A stretch of DNA of 64,000 nucleotides from Variovorax sp. (GCA_004210915.1 SEGS01000001.1:62001-126000), one strand, 5' to 3'. Shown: positions 11,858 to 20,359, numbered from the stretch's first letter. The notes: generated from the letters alone by a model not told the origin. Program-made: numbers and translations.

Positions 11858-12781
11858 TCAGGCTTCGTAGCCTGACATGGCGGCCGGCGGGGCCTGCACG
11901 TGCGCGTCCTTGAAGCGCAGCAGCAGACTGTGAAGCATCTCGGTCGACAGGCCGTGAATGACCAGTCGATGGCCGGCGCGCAGGGTCGACAGCGGCACCA
12001 GCGGATGCTTGTTGTTGACCAGAATCAGGTGCTCTGGCGCGGCCATGATGGTGGCGGCATAGATGCCGATCGTCTCGTCCAGCTGCAGCGAATTGGCGGC
12101 GCGCCAGAAGTCGTTGTCGGTCAGCATCAGCTGGTAGAGCGGCGTGAAAAGCTCGATGGCGCTCTGCAGGTCCAGGAAGTTGAGCCGCGTGCGCGGCATG
12201 TCCTCGAGCCGCAGGTCGGGCTTGCGGATCATGGAGAAGTCCACTTGCTCGGGTTTGCACAGTGCCAGGCCCTTGTCGCGCAGCGCCTTGTTCAGCCGGA
12301 TCACGAAATTGAAGAGATTCAGGTCGTGCTTGAGGAACAGGTCGTCCTTCAGGGCATCGATGTCGGCGGGCTCGAGCGGCGACGTGCTGACCGGCACGGG
12401 TGAGTTGCGGCCGATGAAAGTCAGCACCTGCGAGCCGAGATGAAAGTGCCGCAGGATGAGCCAGTTGGCCTCCGGCGAAACGAAGCGCTTCAGGCCCCAG
12501 GCCAGGAAGCGGTGCAGCAGCCGCGAGTGCGACCAGTTGCGCGGCACGAAGACCTTGCAGATCTGGAACAGGATGATGAAGGTGCGTGCCAGCGGCCTGA
12601 CGAAAGGCAGCAGGTACTGCCGGGAGGCGGAGCTGGAGTCCGTGAGCCAAGCCGCCTTGACGTCGTCCGGCAGGGGCGTGCTCTGGTCGAGGTACAGCGC
12701 AAGCCACGGGCTCGGATCGCGCTCGTCCCACGGACGGGTCAGGAAGTCGGGCTGAGGGGAGGAAGGCGTCGGGGTGCTCAT
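11858..12781 (-). CDS. Uncharacterised protein of the lipid-type operon, 307 aa
   Basis: I do not recognise this family. The protein is mostly alpha-helical with no signal peptide. A moderately hydrophobic part lies at about residues 55-110 (QYLLPFVRPLARTFIILFQI, then HRFLAWGLKRFV). The second half contains FLDLQSAIELFTPLYQLML and EHLILVNNKHPLVPLSTL. It could associate peripherally with membrane. It starts 12 bases after the ketosynthase-fusion gene stops and is the last gene of that operon, so it is probably a dedicated partner. No catalytic motif can be named. Confidence 0.65.
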   Translation of the reverse strand: MSTPTPSSPQPDFLTRPWDERDPSPWLALYLDQSTPLPDDVKAAWLTDSSSASRQYLLPFVRPLARTFIILFQICKVFVPRNWSHSRLLHRFLAWGLKRFVSPEANWLILRHFHLGSQVLTFIGRNSPVPVSTSPLEPADIDALKDDLFLKHDLNLFNFVIRLNKALRDKGLALCKPEQVDFSMIRKPDLRLEDMPRTRLNFLDLQSAIELFTPLYQLMLTDNDFWRAANSLQLDETIGIYAATIMAAPEHLILVNNKHPLVPLSTLRAGHRLVIHGLSTEMLHSLLLRFKDAHVQAPPAAMSGYEA

Positions 12782-12793
12782 GGCCGGCTATCT

Positions 12794-14719
12794 TCAACGA
12801 TCCTGCATGACATGCTGAAACTGCATCAGGTAGAGCGCCGCCGTGTGGCGGGCCGTTTCGATGATCTGTTGCGGCGCGCGGCCCGTGGGGTCGAGCGACA
12901 TCACCATTTCCACGGCCATCAGCCAGCGGGCCAGGTGATGCTCGTCGTTGTGACCGTGGTACTCGAGGAAACGGAACACGTCCGGCGGCAGCTTCAGGCT
13001 GGCCTTGAGCAGCGGCAGCAGCGCCGGCACGATGCGCTGGCCCGTTCCCTCGATGATGTAGATGGCGCCGAGCAGGCCGATGGGATCGCGCGTCGCGGCC
13101 AATCCGTGCAGATAGGCATTGAGCGCTTCCCCGCCGGGATTGCGACGCAGTGCGCTGATCTCGGCCACCTGGCCGCCAGCTTTCCGGTAATCGTCGAACA
13201 GGATCTGGAAGTCGTTCTGTTCTTCGCCGGCATGCACGTCGATGAGCGCTGCGAGCGCGGCGTAGTCGCCGGTCAGCGAAGCGGCGCCCTCGCGCATCCA
13301 CAGGCTGCCTTCGCGTACCTGCGGCACCCAGTGTTCCATCCAGTTCAGGTAGTCGGGCTGCGTGAAGCGCCGATCGCGGATGCTGCGAACGAGCGGTGTG
13401 CGCCACACCTTCGAGCGGTAGTCGTGCCAGATGGCAGCCAGTTCGGTCAGCAGATCGCGCAACGCCGCCGGTGCATCGGCAGGATCGTGCGGCGGCGCGA
13501 TCGGCTGTTCGGCCGAGACAGCCGCGGCTTGCTCCTGACGGTCGCGCGCCTGCGCAGCCGCAGCGGCGCTGCGTGCGGCTTCACCGCCACCTGCCTCCTC
13601 CACCTCGAGCAGCATGTAAGCGGCCATGAAGCGGCCCGACTCCGGCACGTAGCAAAAGATCTGCTCGCCAGGCTTCACCGCCTTCGTCTGCAGGAACTCG
13701 GCCAGCATCACGAGGATCGACGCCGCCCCGGTGTTGCCGCGCCAGGCGAGGTTGCTCCACCAACGCTCGCGCGGTATCGCGAGTCCGGCCTTGCTCATCA
13801 GATCCTCGACCACCGGGATGAACTTTTCCGACGAGTAGTGGCACAGAAAGTGATCGACGCGCGCCGGGTCGACCCAGTCGTCCTTCACCAACGTGGCGTA
13901 CTCGTGGATGCCGATGTCGAACAGGTGAGGCAGCAAGCGAATGTCCTGCCGCAACGAGAGCGCGCCGGCGGCCTCCGCTTCTTGCCACGAACCGAAATCG
14001 AGGTGGCCCTTCTGCCGGTCTTCGGTCAGGCCGAGCTGCATGCACACCGGGTAGTCGCCCGAGAAGGCGCGCTGGTGCACCCACTTGAGTCGCAGCCGAA
14101 GACCCTTCTGGCCCGCGAGCGCGGCGCCGTTCGACAGCAGCAGCGCGCCAGCGCCATCGGACAGCATCCAGCGCAGGAAGTGCGAGTCGAAGTCCGTCTC
14201 GTAGCCGCGCGCCGCGAAGCGCGAGCGCTTGAACAGGCGCGACGGCAGCTCGCTGGCGACCGCGAGCGCCATTCGGTGCGCGCCGAGTTCGATGGCCTGC
14301 GCCGCCGACTGGATCGCGGACACGCCGGCCGCGCAGATGCCGTGCACCGACAAGGTCTCCATCGGCGGCGCTGCCAGTTCGCCCTGCACCATGTTCGCGA
14401 AGCCGGGCATCAGCGCGTCGCCGCCCGAAGAGCCGGTCGCGAGCATCGAAATGGTTGCCAGGTCGACGCCACCGCGCTGCAGGCAATCGCGGATCGCGCC
14501 AGCGGCGAGCTGTGCGTTGCTGAACACGGTGCGGCCCTCGGCATCGATCGCGTAGTAGCGCTGCAGGATGCCGTTCTCCGCCAGGATGCGGCGCTTGATG
14601 CGCTGCGACATCCGGTTGAGCGGTGCGATGAAATCGTCCATGCGCTCGTTGTCGACGGGCGCGCCGGGCATGAAGAAGCCGGCGCTCTGGAGGGTGACGT
14701 TCTGGAATGAAACTGGCAT
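12794..14719 (-). CDS. Ketoacyl-ACP synthase III-like domain fused to a heme-oxygenase-like diiron domain
   Basis: A 641-aa two-domain protein. Residues 1-375 are a thiolase-fold KAS III domain with the full Cys-His-Asn set: Cys129 in VHGICAAG, His294 in FLCHYSS and Asn329 in WRGNTGAAS. A low-complexity Ala/Gln/Glu linker (about 376-410) leads to a helical domain at 415-641. This domain resembles heme-oxygenase-like (TenA/UndA/CADD-type) iron enzymes: Glu499/Glu500, Glu557 in YIIEGTG, and His588-x3-Asp592-x2-His595. A canonical His after the first Glu is not evident. The protein probably condenses or transfers an acyl chain and oxidises it. It lies in operon with two desaturase-type membrane enzymes. 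Confidence 0.8.
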   Translation of the reverse strand: MPVSFQNVTLQSAGFFMPGAPVDNERMDDFIAPLNRMSQRIKRRILAENGILQRYYAIDAEGRTVFSNAQLAAGAIRDCLQRGGVDLATISMLATGSSGGDALMPGFANMVQGELAAPPMETLSVHGICAAGVSAIQSAAQAIELGAHRMALAVASELPSRLFKRSRFAARGYETDFDSHFLRWMLSDGAGALLLSNGAALAGQKGLRLRLKWVHQRAFSGDYPVCMQLGLTEDRQKGHLDFGSWQEAEAAGALSLRQDIRLLPHLFDIGIHEYATLVKDDWVDPARVDHFLCHYSSEKFIPVVEDLMSKAGLAIPRERWWSNLAWRGNTGAASILVMLAEFLQTKAVKPGEQIFCYVPESGRFMAAYMLLEVEEAGGGEAARSAAAAAQARDRQEQAAAVSAEQPIAPPHDPADAPAALRDLLTELAAIWHDYRSKVWRTPLVRSIRDRRFTQPDYLNWMEHWVPQVREGSLWMREGAASLTGDYAALAALIDVHAGEEQNDFQILFDDYRKAGGQVAEISALRRNPGGEALNAYLHGLAATRDPIGLLGAIYIIEGTGQRIVPALLPLLKASLKLPPDVFRFLEYHGHNDEHHLARWLMAVEMVMSLDPTGRAPQQIIETARHTAALYLMQFQHVMQDR

Positions 14720-14729
14720 GTCGTCGTGT

Positions 14730-15653
14730 TCAGTAGGTAGGCGGCTTCACAGCCATGAGCGAGCGGCTGCGAAAACGGGGCCAGACGGCGCCGAGCAGGT
14801 AGACCCGAACCATGTACGGCACGAGGCCGCGTTCGTTGAGGACGGGATCGACGCGTTCGCGGTAGTGCGTGCGGTGCAGTCGGGTGAGTTCGGACCAATG
14901 GGCATGCGGGTTCTCGTGGTGAGCAGTGTGAAGCCCGATGTTGAACAGCAACGGGTTCACCAGACCCTCGAAATTGCGCGCGTAGTTGAGTTGGCTACCG
15001 TGCGTATCGCCAGACGCTCCCGGGGCGCTGCCATCGGCATGCGCGTGCTGCAGGTAATTGGTCGCCAGCAACCAGTGCAGGCCGTGCAATTGCGGAACGA
15101 TCACGAAGATCAGCGCTTTCTTCCAGTCGATCGCCAGCAGCAAGGCCCAGGAACCGAGCCATACCGCGTACTGCGCCATGCAATAGCCGAAGGCACCGAT
15201 GGCCTTGCGGCGCAATTGCGCAAGCCATTCGAAGAACAGCGGGTACAGCACCCATCCGGCCTGCAGCGGATGCAGCAGATAGCCCAGCAGGTGGTTGGTG
15301 TCGCCGCTGGCGAACCGATAGGTGCGCGCCACGTCCTTCGGCCCATGCCGATGGCGATGGTGGTTGGCCACGTGCGCGGGCCAGAACACGAAGGTCGGGT
15401 GGCCCTGCAGCAGCGTCACATAGAAATCGGTCACGCGATTGGCGATGCGCCCTCGCCACATGCGCAGGTGCGTGTGGTTGTGGTGGATCACGCCGATGCC
15501 CAGCGTGAGGAACAGCATGAGCGCATAGGCTGGCCACCAGAAGCCGTTCACCCACTGCCACGCGGCCAGCGCCGGCAGCGCCACCAGATAAGCCAAGCTT
15601 TGCCAATCGCGCCAGTGGCGTAGCCGCGGCAAGGGCTCAGGCCAGCGGCGCAT
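14730..15653 (-). CDS. Membrane fatty-acid desaturase
   Basis: A 307-aa membrane protein of the fatty-acid desaturase superfamily, which uses a diiron centre to insert a double bond or hydroxyl into an acyl chain. The three histidine boxes are present: HHNHTH, ANHHRHRHG and HTAHHENPH. Hydrophobic pairs flank them. The ATG at 15653 overlaps the end of the upstream hydroxylase gene by 17 bases, which implies coupled translation. The ketosynthase-fusion gene follows after 10 bases. The acyl substrate is unknown and may be CoA-, ACP- or lipid-bound. Confidence 0.85.
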   Translation of the reverse strand: MRRWPEPLPRLRHWRDWQSLAYLVALPALAAWQWVNGFWWPAYALMLFLTLGIGVIHHNHTHLRMWRGRIANRVTDFYVTLLQGHPTFVFWPAHVANHHRHRHGPKDVARTYRFASGDTNHLLGYLLHPLQAGWVLYPLFFEWLAQLRRKAIGAFGYCMAQYAVWLGSWALLLAIDWKKALIFVIVPQLHGLHWLLATNYLQHAHADGSAPGASGDTHGSQLNYARNFEGLVNPLLFNIGLHTAHHENPHAHWSELTRLHRTHYRERVDPVLNERGLVPYMVRVYLLGAVWPRFRSRSLMAVKPPTY

Positions 15654-16440
15654 GGGAGCTGGCGGCCGCAGTGTCCATGCGTTGCTGCCGCGCACGGAAG
15701 GTCGCCAGCTGCACGTCGGCCGCATCGCCCGCCAGGCGTGTACCGAACAGCCGGTCCATGAAGGTGAACTGGAATCCGTAGTTGCCGCTGTGGCAGGCGT
15801 GGTGCAGGTGGTGGCGGCGACTTGCCGCGAACCAGTGGCTGTACGACACGCGCGTGAAGAAGTCGTAGTTGGCGTGACCGATGGCGTTGAAGAACAGGCT
15901 GAACACGGGCACCGATGCCAGCGCCCAGAAACTGAAATCGTGCACCACCATCGGCGGCAGGATCACGTTGCCCAGCATGGCCGCCTCGATGGGATGGAAG
16001 CTGTAGGTCGAGAACGGCGTGCAAACCATCGAGCGATGGTGCGGGCCATGAAAGCGCCGCAACGGCCGTGTGTGCAGCAACCGGTGGTTGATCCAGAAGT
16101 GCACGTCGTTCCAGATCGCCAGCACCACGATCTCGGCTGCGATGCGCCAGCCCGAAGGATCGACGGCAAACTTGGCCCAGCCCAGCTGGAGGAGACCCCA
16201 CGGAAACACCATGCCCAGGCCGAAGATCAGCACCGAGACGCCGGACTGCGTCAGTTCTTCCCGCAACTGCCCTGCCCGTACCGGGCGCGGGTCGAGCACC
16301 CGGCCGATGCCCAATGCCGGCAACAGCTTGCGCGTGACGAACCACATCGCCGCGCCAAAACCAAGGTAAAGGCTGCCGAAGAACAGGAGGCCCCAGGCCA
16401 TCACCTGAGTCGCCGAGAGGGTCTGAAAAGTATGTGCCAC
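15637..16440 (-). CDS. Sterol desaturase / fatty-acid hydroxylase superfamily protein
   Basis: A roughly 267-aa membrane enzyme with the histidine boxes of the fatty-acid hydroxylase superfamily: WNDVHFWINHRLLH, FHGPHHRSM and RRHHLHHACHSGNYG, followed by the usual FMDRLFGT. Four or more hydrophobic segments are visible. The start is unsure: I chose GTG 16440, but TTG 16491 and ATG 16401 are possible and none has a good ribosome site. It heads the leftward lipid-type operon and is divergent from an aldehyde dehydrogenase. Members hydroxylate or desaturate alkyl chains. Confidence 0.82.
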   Translation of the reverse strand: MAHTFQTLSATQVMAWGLLFFGSLYLGFGAAMWFVTRKLLPALGIGRVLDPRPVRAGQLREELTQSGVSVLIFGLGMVFPWGLLQLGWAKFAVDPSGWRIAAEIVVLAIWNDVHFWINHRLLHTRPLRRFHGPHHRSMVCTPFSTYSFHPIEAAMLGNVILPPMVVHDFSFWALASVPVFSLFFNAIGHANYDFFTRVSYSHWFAASRRHHLHHACHSGNYGFQFTFMDRLFGTRLAGDAADVQLATFRARQQRMDTAAASSHAPLA

Positions 16441-16511
16441 GGCGGCAAGTATCCACGCACTGGCGCCGCAGAGCGGCGGGTAGCGCCGCAACAGTTGCGT
16501 GAGAATGCGGC

Positions 16512-17945
16512 ATGCAGCTCAATTTCATCGCCAATGCCGACGTTCCTTCCGCGTCGGGCCGCACCCTCCCCGTCATTGATCCGTCCGACGGCCAGGTCTT
16601 CGACGAAGTGCAGCGCAGCAATGCCGACGACATCGACGCGGCCGTGCGCGCAGCACGCGACTGCTTTGACAACGTCTGGCACAAGGTGAGCGCAGCCGAC
16701 CGTGGCCGCCTGCTCTACAAGCTCTCGCAGAAAGTCGCGGAGCACGCCGACGAGCTGGCGCTGCTCGAGCAGCGCGACTGCGGCAAACCGGTAAAGCAGG
16801 CGCGCGCCGATGCGCTGGCGCTGGTGCGCTACTTCGAGTTCTATGCCGGCGCCTGCGACAAGCTGCACGGCGAGACCATTCCCTACCAGGACGGCTACAG
16901 CGTCTTCACTTGGCGCGAGCCGCACGGCGTCACGGGCCACATCATTCCGTGGAACTACCCGATGCAAATCTTCGGGCGCAGCGTGGGCGGGGCGCTCGCC
17001 GCGGGCAACGCCTGCGTGGTCAAGCCGGCGGAAGATGCCTGCCTGTCATTGATCCGCGTGGCGCAACTGGCGGCCGAGGTCGGCTTCCCGGCCGGTGCGG
17101 TGAACATCGTCACGGGCTACGGCCATGAGGTGGGCGACGCATTGGCGCGGCACGAGGGCATCGACCACATCAGCTTCACGGGCAGCCCGAAGATCGGCAC
17201 GCTGATCCAGCAGGTCGCAGCCGAGCGCCACTGCCCCGTCACGCTCGAACTCGGCGGCAAGAGCCCGCAGATTCTTTTCGCCGATGCCGACATCGGCGCG
17301 GCGATCCCGACGCTGATCAACGCCATCGTGCAGAACGCCGGCCAGACCTGCTCGGCCGGATCGCGCGTGCTGATCGAGCGGGAGATCTACGAACTGGTGC
17401 TCGAGCGTCTGGGCACCGCCTTCGAGGCGCTGCGCGTGGGCCCGGCCGCGATGGACCTGGACGTCGGGCCCCTCATCCGCCAGACGCAACAGCAGCGCGT
17501 GTGGGACTTCCTTTCCGACGCCCAGCACGCCGGCATCCCGATGGTCGCGCAGGGCGTGGTCGTCGAAGAGGCGCCGGAGACCGGCTTCTACCAGGCGCCG
17601 ACGCTGCTGCGTGACGTGCCGGTCGACCATCGCCTGGCGCAAGAAGAGGTGTTTGGCCCGGTGCTGGCCGCCATGTCATTCAGCGACGAAGACGAGGCCG
17701 TCGCGCTCGCCAACGCGACCCAGTTCGGTCTGGTGGCGGGCGTGTGGACGCAGAACGGCGCGCGCCAGTTCCGCATGGCCAAGCGCGTGCGTGCCGGTCA
17801 GGTCTTCATCAACAACTACGGTGCGGGCGGCGGTGTCGAGTTGCCTTTCGGCGGCGTGAAATCCTCGGGCTATGGCCGCGAGAAGGGCTTCGAAGCGCTG
17901 TACGGGTTCACGACCCTGAAGACCGTGGCTGTGCGCCACGGTTGA
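16512..17945 (+). CDS. Aldehyde dehydrogenase family protein
   Basis: A 477-aa NAD(P)+-dependent dehydrogenase. The catalytic residues are present: Asn148 in PWNYP, Lys171 in VVKPAED, Glu246 in LELGGKSP and Cys280 in NAGQTCSAGS. The overall pattern is closest to betaine- or gamma-aminobutyraldehyde-type members, but substrate cannot be inferred safely. It is divergent from the lipid-type operon with only about 20-70 bases between starts, so shared regulation and oxidation of a fatty aldehyde made by that operon are plausible. It could equally be an unrelated catabolic enzyme. Confidence 0.9.
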   Translation: MQLNFIANADVPSASGRTLPVIDPSDGQVFDEVQRSNADDIDAAVRAARDCFDNVWHKVSAADRGRLLYKLSQKVAEHADELALLEQRDCGKPVKQARADALALVRYFEFYAGACDKLHGETIPYQDGYSVFTWREPHGVTGHIIPWNYPMQIFGRSVGGALAAGNACVVKPAEDACLSLIRVAQLAAEVGFPAGAVNIVTGYGHEVGDALARHEGIDHISFTGSPKIGTLIQQVAAERHCPVTLELGGKSPQILFADADIGAAIPTLINAIVQNAGQTCSAGSRVLIEREIYELVLERLGTAFEALRVGPAAMDLDVGPLIRQTQQQRVWDFLSDAQHAGIPMVAQGVVVEEAPETGFYQAPTLLRDVPVDHRLAQEEVFGPVLAAMSFSDEDEAVALANATQFGLVAGVWTQNGARQFRMAKRVRAGQVFINNYGAGGGVELPFGGVKSSGYGREKGFEALYGFTTLKTVAVRHG

Positions 17946-18009
17946 TGCGGGCGCCGGCGTCGCAACGCAGCAGCGGCTTGCGCGACGCCGGCCGCCGGTT
18001 GGAAGGGGT

Positions 18010-18642
18010 TCAGCGCTTGCCGCCGAGCAGGCTGCCGCCAATCTTCAGCAGGTCGCTCATGTCGAGCTGACCGTCGCCGTTCTGGTCCAGCACGGCCCCG
18101 AGCAGACCGCCGCCCATCCCGCCCTGGTTCTGGATGCGGCTCGACTCCTGCCCCAGCATGCTGCCCAGGCCGCCAGCGTCCATGCCGCCGCCCTGCGTGC
18201 GCTTGGCCAGAAAGGCCATCACGATGGGCGCGAGGATCTGGAGCAATTGCCCGGCCTGCCCGGCGCCCAGCCCTGTGGCCTGCCCCAGCCCGGACTCGGC
18301 GCGGTTCTGCGCGCCGCCGAAGATGTGACCAAGAATGCCGCCGGCGTCCAGCTGAGGCGCCGCTGCTGCACCGCCCCCCGTCGCACCGCCCAGCAGCGAA
18401 CCGAGCAGCCCGCCAAGGTCAGGGCCGCCCGCATGATCGCGTTGCAGGGCACCGAACAGATCGGCTGCGCCTTGGGGTTGCTGGGCGTTGCGGCCCATCG
18501 CGCCCATGAGCATCGGTAGCGCCGCGCTGATGGCGTCGCGCGCTTGGTTCGTGTCGGTGCCCAACTGGCCGGCAATCTGCTGCATCGGCGCGCCCTGCAG
18601 TTGATTGAAGAGGTCGTCGACGAGGGAAGCGGAAGCGTTCAT
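18010..18642 (-). CDS. DUF937 domain protein with an EF-hand-like C-terminal loop
   Basis: A 210-aa Gly/Ala/Gln-rich protein of the DUF937 (YidB-like) type. The N-terminal helix is followed by LGTDTNQARDAISAALPMLM and glycine-rich linkers. The helix ILAPIVMAFLAK is followed near the C-terminus by DQNGDGQLDMSD, which fits a 12-residue EF-hand calcium loop (D1, N3, D5, D9, D12). It then ends in LGGSLLGGKR. The function is unknown. It is monocistronic and convergent with the aldehyde dehydrogenase gene. Confidence 0.78.
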   Translation of the reverse strand: MNASASLVDDLFNQLQGAPMQQIAGQLGTDTNQARDAISAALPMLMGAMGRNAQQPQGAADLFGALQRDHAGGPDLGGLLGSLLGGATGGGAAAAPQLDAGGILGHIFGGAQNRAESGLGQATGLGAGQAGQLLQILAPIVMAFLAKRTQGGGMDAGGLGSMLGQESSRIQNQGGMGGGLLGAVLDQNGDGQLDMSDLLKIGGSLLGGKR

Positions 18643-18811
18643 GGCGGTCCTTGCACAGGTGGAGAAGACGGCCCGGAAGGCCGCCGACGATCTTAGCGGC
18701 GCGCTTCTCGCGTGCGCGGTCTGCGGGTGCGCTCAAACGATGAATAAGGCGCACAACCGCATCGCATTCGCGACCGCCCGCTGCCCAGCCCTGCTGGAAC
18801 CCCACCGCCTT

Positions 18812-18833
18812 CAAATAAGAATAGTTATCATTT
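18812..18833 (+). promoter_or_regulatory. Fur-box-like operator and -10 element ahead of the DUF2325 gene
   Basis: CAAATAAGAAT (18812-18822), then AGT, then TATCATTT (18826-18833). The 7-1-7 Fur pattern TAAGAAT-A-GTTATCA (18816-18830) matches 11 of 14 arm positions. TATCAT (18827-18832) could be the -10 element, which would place transcription start at or within a base or two of the ATG at 18838. An almost identical copy lies at 20965-20986 on the other strand. Confidence 0.62.
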
Positions 18834-18837
18834 GCGG

Positions 18838-19386
18838 ATGCTCATCGCTCGGCCGGACTCCCCCACGCTCTTGCAGGAACACGGCGTGCTGCTCCGGCAC
18901 TATGGCGCGGTGCAGGAGCGCTGCGATCGCCTGCTGCAGGGCCAGCGCGAACAGATCGCGCGCCTCGAGGCAGAAACCATTCGCCTGCGCGCGGCGGTGA
19001 TCGCGCGCGACACCGCTCTAGCCTGCGCCCGGGATCACGCCGCCGCGTTGGAACTTGCGGTGGTTCCGCTCGACGTCGATCAGAAGGCGGTGCTGTGCAT
19101 TGGCAAGGACGCTCCGGATGCCCGTGCGACACGGCGCGTGATCGAGAGCGCGGGCGGCCAGTTCATGCAGTGCGATGACACGGCGGCCGAAGACGGAGAC
19201 GCGCTGGAGGCCAGCCTGCGCGCAGCTGACCTCGTGATTTGCCAGACCGGCTGCCTCAGCCACGATGCCTATTGGCGGGTTCAGGATCACTGCACGCGCA
19301 CCGGCAAGCGCTGCCTGCTCATCGATCAGCCGCAACCGCTGCGCTTCATTCGGCGCATGCAGGCGGAGACGACCAACAGGGATTGA
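18838..19386 (+). CDS. DUF2325 domain protein
   Basis: A 182-aa protein with an N-terminal coiled coil (about residues 15-75, QERCDRLLQGQREQIARLEA and onward) and a C-terminal DUF2325 domain. That domain starts KAVLCIGKD and includes GGQFMQCDD, DLVICQTGCLSHDAYW and GKRCLLIDQP. Domain function is unknown. A Fur-box-like promoter sits directly upstream with almost no room for a leader, so the message may be leaderless. It is convergent with the ZIP transporter and part of a block that looks iron-regulated. Confidence 0.8.
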   Translation: MLIARPDSPTLLQEHGVLLRHYGAVQERCDRLLQGQREQIARLEAETIRLRAAVIARDTALACARDHAAALELAVVPLDVDQKAVLCIGKDAPDARATRRVIESAGGQFMQCDDTAAEDGDALEASLRAADLVICQTGCLSHDAYWRVQDHCTRTGKRCLLIDQPQPLRFIRRMQAETTNRD

Positions 19387-19431
19387 CGAAGGCCTGGATG
19401 CCTCGCACAGCCGATCCCGCCGCGCGACGCG

Positions 19432-20346
19432 TCAACCCAAGGCCGTGTCCAGCAGCATCATCAACACGAAACCCACCATCAAGCCGCCAGTGGCCGAAGC
19501 CTCGTGTCCTTTGCGATGTGATTCGGGAATGATCTCGTGGCTGATCACGAACAGCATGGCGCCCGCCGCGAAACCGAGGCCCCAAGGCAGCATCGCTGCC
19601 GAATAGCCCACCACCGCCGCACCAAGCACGGCGCCGACCGGCTCGACCAGCCCGGTCGCCATGCCGAGCAGCACGGCGAACGAACGCTTGTAGCCTGCCG
19701 CCAACAGCGCCACGGCGACGACCAGGCCCTCCGGCACGTCCTGGATGGCGATGCCCATCGCCAGCGCGTTGGCGCGCAAGCCTTCGTTGCCCGCGTACCC
19801 CACGCCGATGGCCAGCCCTTCCGGCAGGTTGTGCAGCGCGATCGCGATCACGAACAACCAAGTGCGTCGCAGCTTCTGCGCGGAATGACCTTCGCGGCCT
19901 TTGATGAAGTGCTCGTGCGGCAACACGCGGTCGAGCATCAGGAGCGCCAGGCCGCCCAGCAGGATGGCGCTGCCGACGATGCCGCCGGCCGCCCACGCCC
20001 CCCCGCCGAAAGTGCCGCTGGCCTTGGCCGCCGCAATGCCCGGGATGACCAGCGAGAACGCGCAGGCAGCGAGCATCACGCCGGCGCCGAAGCCGAACAG
20101 CGTGTCCTGCACGCGGTCCGACAGGCGCTGGGAAAACAGCACCGGCAAGGTACCGAGCGCAGTGGCCAGTGCGGCCAAGGAGCCGCCGATCAGCGCGTTC
20201 TGCACCACGGTGTTGCCGCTCACGTAGTGCCAGAACTGCACGCCGAGCACCAGCAGGCCCGCGCACACAATGGCCAAGCCAAACCACTCGCGCAGCGGGC
20301 GCGGCCGGCGCGGCGCACCTGCGGGTGGATGCTGCACGTCTTCCAT
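19432..20346 (-). CDS. ZIP family divalent metal transporter
   Basis: A 304-aa membrane protein with about eight helices and the ZIP signature in helices IV-V: HNLPEGLAIGVGYAG and IQDVPEGLVVA, plus SHEIIPESHRKGHE. ZIP proteins import zinc, iron or manganese. The start at 20346 has AGGACGAG upstream and lies 13 bases after the superoxide dismutase remnant stops, so it is in that operon. With a Fur box at the head, manganese or iron import under iron limitation is the likely role. An earlier start at 20379 is possible. Confidence 0.85.
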   Translation of the reverse strand: MEDVQHPPAGAPRRPRPLREWFGLAIVCAGLLVLGVQFWHYVSGNTVVQNALIGGSLAALATALGTLPVLFSQRLSDRVQDTLFGFGAGVMLAACAFSLVIPGIAAAKASGTFGGGAWAAGGIVGSAILLGGLALLMLDRVLPHEHFIKGREGHSAQKLRRTWLFVIAIALHNLPEGLAIGVGYAGNEGLRANALAMGIAIQDVPEGLVVAVALLAAGYKRSFAVLLGMATGLVEPVGAVLGAAVVGYSAAMLPWGLGFAAGAMLFVISHEIIPESHRKGHEASATGGLMVGFVLMMLLDTALG

Positions 20347-20359
20347 GTATTGCTCGTCC

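Noticed and set aside
12440-14710. 756-codon open frame on the plus strand opposite the ketosynthase fusion
   Set aside because: It is the antisense shadow of a clear protein with catalytic motifs; its translation is Arg/His/Gln-rich with no recognisable domain.
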